64,000 bases of DNA from Candidatus Bipolaricaulota bacterium (GTDB taxonomy: Bacteria; Bipolaricaulota; Bipolaricaulia; UBA7950; UBA9294), in assembly GCA_028277345.1 (NCBI GenBank), contig JANQGM010000005.1, forward strand, positions 1 through 64,000, in the 5' to 3' direction. The position numbers and the translations under genes are program-made. The notes under the pieces are model-generated. The model made no database searches. It was not told the DNA's origin and saw nothing but the letters and a program-made list of their open reading frames with translations. Below, in pieces: positions 34,852-43,272 of this stretch; within the stretch, counting starts at the first letter, position 1, and each line of letters starts with the position of its first letter.

Positions 34852-35289
34852 AGAGTGTCAAGTTTCGGAATGGTGTTGACACATCAGACCTCCTTGGAAG
34901 GGTGTTCGCGGACGGCTCCCCAGAAGATCTCGGCAAGCGTTCGCCCTTTGGTTCGGTAGCCCTGGTGTGGTCGTTCGAAGTTGTAGAAGCGTAGGAACGA
35001 ACGTAGCGATTCCTGTAGCTGGTAGCGTCTACGAAAGGAACGTCTCCGAAACTCGATCCGCCAGTGCTCGTGCAGGATCGTTCCCTGCGAGTGCTCCACA
35101 AATCCATTGTTCCAGGCATGCCGAGGTTTGTGCAGGTGTGTCTCACATGAAGCTCTCGGCAAGTCTCGTCAAACTCGGCCTTGAACTCGCTTCCTCCATC
35201 GGTTAAGCACCCGCCACAGCTTGCCAACACCCTTGAGGTTACCGATGTAAAACGTGTCGATGCACACGAGGTCCCCTAATCGAGTTCCT
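34852..35289 (-). pseudogene. Degraded IS481-like transposase
   Basis: Reading on minus, a DDE integrase core can be followed through frameshifts. The first catalytic Asp region is LGDLVCIDTFYIGNLKGVGK. After a large internal deletion comes TDGGSEFKAEFDETCRELHV (second Asp), then in another frame KPRHAWNNGFVEHSQG, and the tail FYNFERPHQGYRTKGRTLAE to a stop at 34,884. The N-terminal HTH domain is absent. The element end AGAGTGTC lies at 34,852. It is a paralogue of the fragment at 3-125. Its right side runs directly into the alpha/beta hydrolase remnant. Confidence 0.75.
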
Positions 35290-35290
35290 T

Positions 35291-36022
35291 GTGTCCCAAT
35301 GGAAGATTCACTCGTTCGACCTCCGTGGTCACGGAAGGTCGGCGCGTGTTTTCGGAGAGTACTTCCCTCTCGGCTACTGTCGTGATGCGGAAGAGTTCCT
35401 AGGCGTCCTTCAAAGAACCTCCAATCGTCTTTGGCCATTCTGCAGGAGGCTTGGTCGTCCTTTGGTGTGCTGCGCAATACCCTGCTCAAGGGCAGGCCGT
35501 GATCAATGTGGAGCCCTTCGGTTCCACACAGCAACTTGCTAATCTCATACAGCGTTCGGAGTCAGTCGCCTTCTACACAGCACTGCGACCACTTGCTGGT
35601 CGGCCTGCGAATGAGATTGCCAAATCGTCTCTGGCCAAGCACATGCCAAGCGAAACACTCTCAGAGTGGTCTGCAGCAACAACCTTCCTCGATCCAAACA
35701 CTCTGAACCACCACGCTATCGGCGATGGCCCCGGATACGTAGCAATGGTCGACATGGATTACGTTCTGGATCGGGTGAAGTGTCCGGTACTGCTTATCTC
35801 TGGCGATCTGGCTTGTGGAGGCGTAATACCTGCCGAAGATGTCGACTATGCACTCAACGGGCTTGCGAACGCACAACACGTACGCCTGTTGGACACGATC
35901 TTGGGCTGTCAACAGCAAAACCCGAACAGCTTCTTCAGGTGATTGGAACCTTCCTACGAATCGCTCCGCTAGTCGCCGATGTGTCGCAGATGGCCAAAGA
36001 GAAGCTAACGAACGCATTCTAA
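35291..36022 (+). pseudogene. Alpha/beta hydrolase, truncated and twice frameshifted
   Basis: Protein homology runs WKIHSFDLRGHGRSARVFGE in frame 1 and PPIVFGHSAGGLVVLWCAA (nucleophile elbow GHSAG) in frame 2. It continues to VKCPVLLISGDLACGG with the acid region, then GLSTAKPEQLLQVIGTFL in a third frame. The shifts lie near 35,410 and 35,900. The N-terminal strands are missing because the IS remnant abuts at about 35,290. The catalytic His region is lost. Probably non-functional. Confidence 0.7.
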
Positions 36023-36042
36023 AATCGCTTCCCCAGGCTCAA
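36006..36042. repeat. tRNA-Ala 3'-end-like repeat 7 (A type)
   Basis: TAACGAACGCATTCTAAAAT, then CGCTTCCCCAGGCTCAA. The upstream half aligns with the ACGAACGCGTTCTACATTC of copies 3 and 8. Confidence 0.55.
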
Positions 36043-36236
36043 CGACTCCCCCTGGATCGCTATTCATGTTTAGCTTTGAGTGCTTCGCCATCAAGTTGTA
36101 TATTCAGGCAATTCGCAAGATGTCCATTCCCAACGGTCTTTTCAAGTCCAAATCCTCTGGGGCGACTGATTTGCACCACACCGGCAGTTGCCACGCTACT
36201 GAGCATGGAGGTTCAACCCATATGCGCACTATATCA

Positions 36237-37634
36237 CTAGGCGATAAGGTTGCTGGTCATCCACTCCTCTGGCGTTCGAGCCACGCCAGCACGAATTGTC
36301 CATACAATGCTGTTGACGGCCGAAAGATCCTCAAGTGGGTTGCCGTTCATGATCAGAAGATCCGCACACTTGCCGACCTCCACGGATCCTGCCTCGCGGT
36401 CGATTCCTAGCATCTCCGCGGCCACTCGTGTTGCCGCTTCGATGACCTCCATTCGGGTCAGCCCAGCATCCTCCATCAGTTGGAGCTCGCGCCGTGTCGT
36501 TGGTCCGTGGAAGACATAGGGAACCATCGGGAAATTTCCGGAGTCACTCCCGAGCACAATCGGCACACCCACTGCATGCATTCTGCGGACGGCGTTCTGC
36601 TCATTCGCCAGTCGATCTCGTGTCCAGTCAAGCTTCGCAATCATGCCTGCGGTCTCCTGGACCGCCTCCTCCGCTGCATCAGGCCCCAGCGAGCCTCTTG
36701 CGAAGAACGTCGCCAAGAACTCCAAGGAGCCCGGGGCGCGGGCCGTCTGAAGCTCTACGGCAGGGACAGACAGCTGTACAAGCGGGTCATCAAGACGCTC
36801 CGGCTCGTGGGCAATCAAATACGCATCCCGGTTGGCGAACGTGGGCACGAGATACGCCCCCGATGCCTGAACGAGTTCGATGAGCTCATCTGATGGCTCA
36901 TCGAGAGCGTAATGTGCGTGCATCAATGTCCGTGCACCCATTTCGATACCGATTCGGGCCGCCTCTTCGGACATTGAGTGGATGAAGATCGGGAGTTCGT
37001 GAGTTCTTGACGCCTCGGTAATCGCCAAGCGCATCTCCGGACTATGGATGGGCAGTTTGCCGGATCCACGATCAATGGGGATCTTGATCCCGATGGACGG
37101 CAGTCCGTTGGCATCCGCGATTCGATCCTCGATATCTTGTGGCGTCTCAACGGGTGGGAAGTAGAGGAAACCAGAAGGATCAGACAGATAGCCACTCGGT
37201 GCAGTGAGGAATGGGGAGAGCATGAGAATGCGCGGTGCGGGATGGCCATCGTCCGTCCATTGGACGATCTGCCTTGCCTTCGGCGTAGGGATTCCGGCCT
37301 CCAGTACCGTTGTCACGCCATTCGCTAGATACGCACGAAGGTGTTGGCGTGTGAGCTGCTCGCTGAGTTCCTCCGCATCGTCTCGCTGGAGAGAGCCAGG
37401 AACCATCGCCAGGTGCACATGGGCATCGATCAATCCAGGCATCAAGGTCAGCCCCGTCGCATCAAGCAATCTCACACCGTCCGCCGCGATCTCACGGCCG
37501 ATCGCCGCGATTCGTTCATCTCGGATCAGAATAGAGAGGCCTTCTTCGGGCTCAGCTCCGGTTCCGTCAATCACGCGAGCATTCTCAATAAGGAGATCTG
37601 ATGCCGCTTGTGGAATAGCTTGATTTGCACTCAT
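36237..37634 (-). CDS. Metal-dependent amidohydrolase (imidazolonepropionase-like)
   Basis: 465 aa from the ATG at 37,634. The amidohydrolase barrel is complete: GLIDAHVHLA (HxH), a Lys in SIGIKIPID, His in PIFIHSMSEEAA and MHAHYALDEP, Asp in VLGSDSGNFP. A typical composite beta domain lies at both ends (LLIENARVIDGTGAEP; GSVEVGKCADLLIMNGNPL). Relatives hydrolyse cyclic amides or Xaa-Pro dipeptides. Substrate unknown and no secretion signal. An earlier ATG (37,754) gives a non-homologous extension. It is the only intact gene in the segment between repeats 7 and 8. Confidence 0.88.
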   Translation of the reverse strand: MSANQAIPQAASDLLIENARVIDGTGAEPEEGLSILIRDERIAAIGREIAADGVRLLDATGLTLMPGLIDAHVHLAMVPGSLQRDDAEELSEQLTRQHLRAYLANGVTTVLEAGIPTPKARQIVQWTDDGHPAPRILMLSPFLTAPSGYLSDPSGFLYFPPVETPQDIEDRIADANGLPSIGIKIPIDRGSGKLPIHSPEMRLAITEASRTHELPIFIHSMSEEAARIGIEMGARTLMHAHYALDEPSDELIELVQASGAYLVPTFANRDAYLIAHEPERLDDPLVQLSVPAVELQTARAPGSLEFLATFFARGSLGPDAAEEAVQETAGMIAKLDWTRDRLANEQNAVRRMHAVGVPIVLGSDSGNFPMVPYVFHGPTTRRELQLMEDAGLTRMEVIEAATRVAAEMLGIDREAGSVEVGKCADLLIMNGNPLEDLSAVNSIVWTIRAGVARTPEEWMTSNLIA

Positions 37635-37993
37635 GCTGTGACTCCGCACACGACACCAACATTGCACCACCTGTTCATTACGACCGCCTCCTGTCGGACT
37701 CCAAGTTGCGTCACCCAGTTGATTACTTCGGCCGGAATGGCCAATCCCAGACAAGTTAGCGCATGTTAACTATTCTACCGGAGGACCGCACTCCATCAAG
37801 CGAAGGCATAGACGTATCTTCTCTACCGTCACAGGATCGCACGGGCTATGCAGTACGCACGAGAATGGAAGAGACGTACGAAGCGATCGTAGTGAGTCCC
37901 CTGTGACCGGAGACACGCGCGCATGTCATTCGCAGAAGCACGGCTCCCTTACGAACCCAACGACTGAACCACCCAGAGTCAATCACACGCAGC

Positions 37994-38037
37994 TACGTAC
38001 GAACGCGTTCTACATTCGCTCCCCTAGGCTCCATACT
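37994..38037. repeat. tRNA-Ala 3'-end-like repeat 8 (A type)
   Basis: ACGTACGAACGCGTTCTACA TTC, then a core CTCCCCTAGGCTCCATACT that is identical to the tRNA-Ala end over CCCCTAGGCTCCATACT (17 bases), including four bases beyond the tRNA. Confidence 0.8.
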
Positions 38038-38144
38038 GCCATTCCAATCTGCCTCAGGTGCCCAATAGGCACTTGCCGATTCCTTCAACTGACTTACGTT
38101 CACCCATCTACCGCCATCTCCAGAGACATCTCAACTGGCGGCGA

Positions 38145-38150
38145 TATACT
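38145..38150 (+). promoter_or_regulatory. TATACT, likely -10 box of the GNAT gene
   Basis: GCGATATACTGTG ends a few bases before AGGAGGG, so the transcript would have a very short leader. The motif resembles those at 34,141 and 42,461. Confidence 0.4.
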
Positions 38151-38168
38151 GTGTCACAGGAGGGTGGA

Positions 38169-38741
38169 ATGTCTACAGTGCCCCTCATCATTTGCCCGCT
38201 GACACCGGATCTCTGGTCAGCGCTAGAGGACCTGTTCTGCGAGCGTGTCGCGTGCATCGGCTGTTGGTGCATGTACTGGCGGATCGGCGCAGCGTATCGA
38301 GCGAGGCCAAGCGCAATGAACCGCGATGCCTTCCGGGATGTAGTTGCCCAGGGACCGCCTCCTGGGTTGCTTGCGTTTTCGGAAGGTGTCCCTGTCGGGT
38401 GGTGCCAGCTCACGCCACGGAATGCTCTGCCCCATCTCGAACGATACTGGCGACTTCGTCGGGTGGACGACCTCCCGGTCTGGTCGATCTCTTGTTTCTA
38501 CATCCGGAAGGACTACCGCAAGCGAGGTGTCACCGCTGCCCTCATCTCTGAGGCACTGAAAGTCGCCAAGCGTGCTGGCGCACCTGCACTGGAGGCCTAC
38601 CCGTACGATGCTGCCGTCTCGACAAGCTCGTCTTTCACTGGCTATGCCTCAACTTTCTTACGGGCGGGGTTCAAGGTCGTTGCGCAGCACGTTCCGTATC
38701 AACCGATTCTTCGGCATGATCTGCGGAATGTTCTAATCTGA
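38169..38741 (+). CDS. GNAT-family N-acetyltransferase
   Basis: 190 aa, ATG with AGGAGGG 4 nt upstream. The GNAT core is seen as PVWSISCFYIRKDYRKRGVT, with the acetyl-CoA loop RKDYRKRGVTAALI and helix EALKVAKRAGAPALEAYPYD. An unusual Cys cluster, ERVACIGCWCMYW, lies near residue 25. The acceptor is unknown. The gene faces away from the zinc-uptake operon and ends convergently with it. Confidence 0.85.
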   Translation: MSTVPLIICPLTPDLWSALEDLFCERVACIGCWCMYWRIGAAYRARPSAMNRDAFRDVVAQGPPPGLLAFSEGVPVGWCQLTPRNALPHLERYWRLRRVDDLPVWSISCFYIRKDYRKRGVTAALISEALKVAKRAGAPALEAYPYDAAVSTSSSFTGYASTFLRAGFKVVAQHVPYQPILRHDLRNVLI

Positions 38742-38941
38742 ATCTCGGTCAGACGAGCGCCATGGTCTGTCAATACGCTGCTTGCCGCAAAGCGGACGCT
38801 CATCGTTGCGTTCCCGGCATCGATGAGTGCTGCCGTGAGCGATGCGCTGAAGTAGTCAGCACTTCCGAAGGGAACGTCGCAGCCGGATATTGCTTGTGAG
38901 GCGCGAACCACCGCATAGCAGCTAGTGAGCGCGTTCTTCAT
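38699..38941 (-). CDS. Doubtful small ORF after znuB
   Basis: 80 codons starting MKNALTSCYAVVRASQAISG, 30 bp after the znuB stop and overlapping the end of the GNAT gene. The first 65 residues look protein-like but match no family I know. It may be a truncated gene. Confidence 0.25.
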   Translation of the reverse strand: MKNALTSCYAVVRASQAISGCDVPFGSADYFSASLTAALIDAGNATMSVRFAASSVLTDHGARLTEIQIRTFRRSCRRIG

Positions 38942-38971
38942 TCCATCCCACGGATAGATCTGTGCGCTGCT

Positions 38972-39856
38972 TCAGGTTCCACTTTCCCGACCGGTCCTTC
39001 GGCGTAGCGCACGTGCGATTGGACCGGCCCTCGGATGCCCCACGAGAACCAGGATGAAGAAACCCATTGCCACAAGCACAATAGCCGCTCCGGATGAGAT
39101 GCCCACGTAGAACGACAGATACAATCCGGCAATTCCTGAGACAACCCCGAGAATTGCGCCGACCAACATCATCCGTGGCAAACGCCGTGTCAACAGGTGT
39201 GCCGTCGATGCGGGCGTGACAAGCATCGCCAGCATCAATCCCAGACCAACCGTTTGCAGAGAGATAACAACGGTGATCGCGACAAGGAGCAGCAACAAGA
39301 TCCTGTACACACTTGCCGGCATCCGGAGCGTGATCGCCAGCGTGGGATCAAACGACACAAGGACGAATTCCTTGTACAAGAGCAGGATGATAATCAAGAC
39401 GGTGAGCCCGAAAGCGCCCATCAGAATCAGATCGCCATTTGAGACACCCAGCACATTCCCAAACAAGACGTGCACAAGATCGACAGCGAAGCCTCGAACC
39501 GTGGAGATCAACGCCACGCCAAGCGCGAACGCTCCTGCGAAGATGATCCCAATGGCCGCGTCCTCCCTGATCTTGCCATGGCGACTGACGCGGTCGATTC
39601 CGAGCGCGACCACAATGGCCGTAGCCAGCGCCCACCAGAACAAGGCACGTCGATCGGCGCGCCCTGCGATCAGATAGCCGGCAGCAATGCCCGGAAGCAC
39701 CGCGTGAGAAAGCGCATCGCCCAAGAACGTCATCGAACGCAACACAACGAACGAGCCGACGACGGCGGAGAGTCCGCCAACAAGCACAGCAGCCAGCAAT
39801 GCCCGGACCATGAACGGATAGCGTAGGGGTTCGACGATGGCTTCCCAGAGCATCAT
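38972..39856 (-). CDS. znuB: Zinc/manganese ABC transporter permease
   Basis: 294 aa, about eight membrane helices, ABC-3 family. Typical segments are FVVLRSMTFLGDALSHAVLPG near the N-terminus and LQTVGLGLMLAMLVTPASTA near the C-terminus. The ATG overlaps the ATPase stop as ATGA. With the ATPase and binding protein it forms a complete importer. Metal (Zn or Mn) is inferred from the His-rich binding protein and the Fur-family gene. Confidence 0.92.
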   Translation of the reverse strand: MMLWEAIVEPLRYPFMVRALLAAVLVGGLSAVVGSFVVLRSMTFLGDALSHAVLPGIAAGYLIAGRADRRALFWWALATAIVVALGIDRVSRHGKIREDAAIGIIFAGAFALGVALISTVRGFAVDLVHVLFGNVLGVSNGDLILMGAFGLTVLIIILLLYKEFVLVSFDPTLAITLRMPASVYRILLLLLVAITVVISLQTVGLGLMLAMLVTPASTAHLLTRRLPRMMLVGAILGVVSGIAGLYLSFYVGISSGAAIVLVAMGFFILVLVGHPRAGPIARALRRRTGRESGT

Positions 39857-40656
39857 CGGTTCTCTCCAGCACACGACGTGTCATGAAGTATTAACGCCCC
39901 CGTCTCAGTCTGAACCATTCGCAAGCAACTCCCATAGGCTGCCCGAAGCGCCTGCTCGCTTAGCACATCCTCCGGCGACCCGAATCCAAGGGACTCCCGC
40001 TTCAGGAGCAACATGCGTTCGAATCGCGAGGCCGCTAGACCAAGGTCATGCATGGCGATGAGAAGGGTCACGTGCTTCAGATGCGTATCGCCAAGTACGC
40101 TCAACAGGTCGTCCCGGGATTGGATGTCAAGGCCAGCGAACGGCTCGTCCATCAAGATGAAGCCCGACTCCTGAGCCAGCGCACGGGCAAGGAACATCCG
40201 CTGACGTTCCCCACCCGATAGCGCGTCGATTGTCCTGCGCGTCAAATGCTCAAGGTTCACTGCGGAAATGGCCTCTCGTACGATGCGGCGATCGGAAGCT
40301 CCCGGGCGTCGCAACGGGCCAATCCGGCCGACCCGGCCCATCGAAACCACATCGAGTACAGTCACCGGAAAGCGCCAATCAACCTCGATCCGTTGCGGTA
40401 CGTACGCAATGCAGACATGCTCGAGGGGCGGATGTCCGTGAACCTCAACAACGCCGGATGACGGTTGAAGTAAACCGGCGATTGCCCTCAGAAGCGTCGT
40501 CTTTCCCGCGCCGTTTGGCCCGACGATGGCAAGTCGATCGCCCCGATCCAGTTCGAACGTGATTCCTTCAAGGGCACGATGGCCTTCGAGGGAAACGCTG
40601 AGCTCGTTCACATGTAGGGCCGCCGCTCCTGCAGCGTGCGTGACAGGACTTGACAT
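39853..40656 (-). CDS. znuC: Zinc/manganese ABC transporter ATPase
   Basis: 267 aa. Walker A GPNGAGKTTLLRAIAG, Q-loop region YVPQRIEVDWRFPV, signature LSGGERQRMFLARALAQ, Walker B GFILMDEPFAGLD, H-loop LIAMHDLGLA. Belongs to the ZnuC/MntB/TroB ATPases. It lies 50 bp after znuA and overlaps znuB by 4 bp. Confidence 0.93.
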   Translation of the reverse strand: MSSPVTHAAGAAALHVNELSVSLEGHRALEGITFELDRGDRLAIVGPNGAGKTTLLRAIAGLLQPSSGVVEVHGHPPLEHVCIAYVPQRIEVDWRFPVTVLDVVSMGRVGRIGPLRRPGASDRRIVREAISAVNLEHLTRRTIDALSGGERQRMFLARALAQESGFILMDEPFAGLDIQSRDDLLSVLGDTHLKHVTLLIAMHDLGLAASRFERMLLLKRESLGFGSPEDVLSEQALRAAYGSCLRMVQTETGALILHDTSCAGENR

Positions 40657-40706
40657 GCTCGCCTTCCGTTTCTGCGTCTTAGGTCGTCGCCGACTCCCCT
40701 AACTGC

Positions 40707-41732
40707 CTACGGCGCGTCCGTCAGCGCGTTTACGAACGCTTCGGTATTGAATCGCATGAGCTCAAGGTAGGTCGAAGCCGGGCCGGTCGTCTCGCTGAGT
40801 GCTCCTGTGTAGATGACGACCATCTCCGTACCTGTATCCGCTGCAATCGTCTCCGCGAGGACAGGACTCACCGTCGTTCCGACGAAAATCGCGGGAACAT
40901 TCAGTGCTGAGATCCTGTCGATCAACTCAGCGATCTCCTGGGCCGACGGTTCCGCCAGCGAACTGAAGCCGGGGAGAATCGCGCCGACTTGCCGCAGGCC
41001 ATAGCGGGCTCCATAGTACCCAAACACGAGGTGGTCGGTGACCAAGTTCCGCCGCTCGGCAGGGATGCGTTCAATCTGCTCCCAGATCCAAAGGTCGAGA
41101 GCAGCAAGCTCTGCTCGATAGGCAGCGGCGCGACTCGCATAGCTCGCTGCATTCTCGGGATCGAACTCAGCCAACGTCTGCTCAATCTCGGATGCCCAAA
41201 TCATCACGTAGGTAGGATCGAGCCAGACATGGGGATCATGCGCTCCATGGCTGTGCCCCTCGTCTGCGTGGCCGTGTTCCTCGTCTCCATGCTCGTGGTC
41301 TTCGTCTCCGTGCTCGTGATCTTCATCTCCATGCTCGTGATCTTCATCTTCGTGCTCGTGGTCCTCGCCCTCATGGTGATGCTCGAGATCCATGCTGTCG
41401 CGCAATGCAAGCCGTGTCGAGAGATCGACGATTTTGCCGCTAGTCGTGGCAAGGATGTCCGCGAAATCCGCTTCGAGACCAGCTCCGTTGATGAAGACGA
41501 TGTCGGCGTTGGAAAGAGCCACCAAGTCGTTGGGCGTCGCTTGAAAGGCATGTGGATCCGCATTCGCTGGAAGAAGCGTCATGAGATCAACATCTTCCCC
41601 GGCAACCGCACGTACAACGTCGGCGACGATTGTCGTCGTTGCAACGACATCGAGTGCAAACGCTGTGCTTGCGAATCCGACGGCAGCGGTCAAAGCCAAA
41701 AGCCAGGTGAGACCTATTCGTGACATGCGCAT
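40707..41732 (-). CDS. znuA: His-rich zinc-type solute-binding protein
   Basis: 341 aa, cluster A-1 metal-binding protein. Signal peptide MRMSRIGLTWLLALTAAVGFA. Metal ligands expected in the family are visible (ANADPHAFQATP, GAHDPHVWLDPTY, and the late GTTVSPVLAETIAADTG). Between them a loop of about 55 residues is a run of HEHGDED-type repeats, as in zinc-specific ZnuA proteins. GGGAGG 5 nt before the ATG. Regulated probably by the upstream Fur-family protein through the palindrome at 41,746. Confidence 0.93.
   Translation of the reverse strand: MRMSRIGLTWLLALTAAVGFASTAFALDVVATTTIVADVVRAVAGEDVDLMTLLPANADPHAFQATPNDLVALSNADIVFINGAGLEADFADILATTSGKIVDLSTRLALRDSMDLEHHHEGEDHEHEDEDHEHGDEDHEHGDEDHEHGDEEHGHADEGHSHGAHDPHVWLDPTYVMIWASEIEQTLAEFDPENAASYASRAAAYRAELAALDLWIWEQIERIPAERRNLVTDHLVFGYYGARYGLRQVGAILPGFSSLAEPSAQEIAELIDRISALNVPAIFVGTTVSPVLAETIAADTGTEMVVIYTGALSETTGPASTYLELMRFNTEAFVNALTDAP
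41271..41370. repeat. 21-bp tandem repeats coding the His-rich loop
   Basis: About five imperfect units of CTCGTGRTCTTCRTCTCCRT plus G, each encoding HEHGDED or a variant on the minus strand. Such repeats can change copy number. Confidence 0.75.
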
Positions 41733-41745
41733 AATATCCTCCCTA

Positions 41746-41764
41746 GTTGATACTTTGTCTCAAC
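41746..41764. promoter_or_regulatory. Candidate Zur/Fur-family operator before znuA
   Basis: GTTGATACTTTGTCTCAAC: 8-nt arms with one mismatch around TTT, 14-32 bp upstream of the znuA ATG, between the regulator gene and znuA. Confidence 0.5.
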
Positions 41765-41788
41765 AGAATAGCCGCGCGAGATCCGATG

Positions 41789-42244
41789 TCAAGAGTCAAA
41801 TGCATTGCAGTCGCTGCAATGGCCGAAGACCTCCAGCTGGTGGCCGGAAACGCAAAAGCCGTACCGCTTGGCAAGAGCTCCTTCGAGATCCTCTGCTACG
41901 CACTCGTCGAAAGCGACCGTTCGGCCGCACTGGGTACAGATCAAGTGGTGGTGCCGTCCCGAAGGGCATAGGAAATACGTCGTTCTGTTCTCTGCCCGGG
42001 AAGACGAAAGGAGTACGCCAGCGCGCAGCAGCAATTGAAGTGTGCGGAATACCGAGGCTCGCCCAACAGACGGATGAAGCTCGCTCACACGCACGAGGAT
42101 CTCCTCGGCCGACTGATGCCCCGGGGCACTGGCCAGTGCTTCGACCACAGCAACGCGTTGGACGGTAATCCGGTGACCCAGGTTTCGAAGCTTCGCAAGT
42201 GCTAGCTCAGCAGCATCTTCTTTCTCATTTCGACAGTCGTGCAT
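41789..42244 (-). CDS. Fur-family transcriptional regulator (Zur-like)
   Basis: 151 aa from the ATG at 42,244. The winged helix is LGHRITVQRVAVVEALASAP, then SVGRASVFRTLQLLLRAGVL. The metal region is RHHHLICTQCGRTVAFDEC, then HCSDC near the end, giving the structural CxxC pairs. First gene of an apparent regulator-znuA-znuC-znuB operon, so a zinc-responsive repressor is most likely. Mn- or peroxide-sensing is not excluded. An earlier in-frame start (42,304) adds a non-homologous tail. Confidence 0.85.
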   Translation of the reverse strand: MHDCRNEKEDAAELALAKLRNLGHRITVQRVAVVEALASAPGHQSAEEILVRVSELHPSVGRASVFRTLQLLLRAGVLLSSSRAENRTTYFLCPSGRHHHLICTQCGRTVAFDECVAEDLEGALAKRYGFCVSGHQLEVFGHCSDCNAFDS

Positions 42245-42360
42245 GCCACATAGTACTGGTCTTTTACAGGTTCGTACGAGCATGAGCCGACTCATCCTTG
42301 GCATGACTCGCAGAGGGAGCGAAATTGATCGCTTCTGTTTGGACGCCTAGCGCCATTTTG

Positions 42361-42396
42361 CACGAGCGCATTCTCGACTCAGTCCCCCTAGGCTCC
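42361..42396. repeat. tRNA-Ala 3'-end-like repeat 9 (A type)
   Basis: ACGAGCGCATTCTCGACTCA, then GTCCCCCTAGGCTCCA. CCCCTAGGCTCCA is identical to the tRNA end. Confidence 0.7.
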
Positions 42397-42503
42397 AAAA
42401 CGTCGATCGGCATACGGCTATCGGATCCCCCACGACGATCTCACCGTAGCTGCGATTGCTATATGCTGTGAGACAAGGCGGATGTGCTTCTCAGGAGGAT
42501 GGC

Positions 42504-43250
42504 ATGCGGGACGTTAGAGATTACTATGAGAATCAGAGCCGTACATTCGAGCAATCAGCAATCACGGACGAGCACCGCAGGATCGCGCATATCATCACGT
42601 CGATCTCCGGCTTCTCTGACGATACCGGTACGGCGCTGGAACTTGGGTGTGGAAACGCGGCTGTTTCCGCCGTCCTTGCCGATCGAGGATTGACTGTAAC
42701 AGCCGTCGATTTCAATGCGCCGGCCATGGCCGTTGCTCGGTCATTCGCGGAATCACGAGGCGGCCGACTTCTTCCTATCGAAGCCGACTTCTACACCGCC
42801 AGCCTTCCAGGCAACTACACGTTGATCTTCTACTGGGATGGTTTCGGCATCGGCAAGGATGAGGATCAGTTGAAGCTTCTAACGCGAGTGAGGAGCTGGC
42901 TTGCTCCAGGTGGCCGAGCTGTCATCGACGTGTTCAATCCATACTACTGGCTCCAAAAGCATGAGACGTCCGCCACCTATCAAGCTGCAAATGGCAACCC
43001 GTGGGAGCGAAAGATCCAATTCGACTTTCGTGAATGCCGCATGGTCGATGTCTGGACGAATCTCGATGATTCCTCTATTCCCCCACGATCACAGAGCCTG
43101 CGCTGCTATACGCCTGCTGATTTCTCAACACTTGCATCTCGCGCTGGGCTGAATGTCCTCGGGCTCTATACCTCAAACGGGGAAGAGATCGTTGGAGGCG
43201 ATGAGAAAACCATTCAGGAGCGTACGAGCTTCTTGGCTCTGCTCGGCTGA
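42504..43250 (+). CDS. Class I SAM-dependent methyltransferase
   Basis: 248 aa, ATG with AGGAGG 5 nt upstream and TATGCT at 42,462 as a likely -10 box. Motif I is ALELGCGNAAVSAVLADRG, followed by VTAVDFNAPAM, the post-motif IEADFYTASLPGNYTLIFYW and GGRAVIDVFNPYYW. It resembles small-molecule methyltransferases of the UbiE/Methyltransf_25 type. Acceptor unknown. Sole plus-strand gene in its segment. Confidence 0.85.
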   Translation: MRDVRDYYENQSRTFEQSAITDEHRRIAHIITSISGFSDDTGTALELGCGNAAVSAVLADRGLTVTAVDFNAPAMAVARSFAESRGGRLLPIEADFYTASLPGNYTLIFYWDGFGIGKDEDQLKLLTRVRSWLAPGGRAVIDVFNPYYWLQKHETSATYQAANGNPWERKIQFDFRECRMVDVWTNLDDSSIPPRSQSLRCYTPADFSTLASRAGLNVLGLYTSNGEEIVGGDEKTIQERTSFLALLG

Positions 43251-43272
43251 TCGATGGAAATACCTGAAGTCG

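Larger units (their letters stand above)
37635..38168. other. Intergenic with repeat 8 and GNAT promoter
   Basis: Besides the repeat at 37,994 and a TATACT box at 38,145, no coding sequence was recognised. Confidence 0.4.

Noticed and set aside
41271-41370. CRISPR-like array (regular 21-bp repeats)
   Set aside because: The repeats are contiguous, in frame, and encode the His-rich loop of the zinc-binding protein. No spacers or cas genes.
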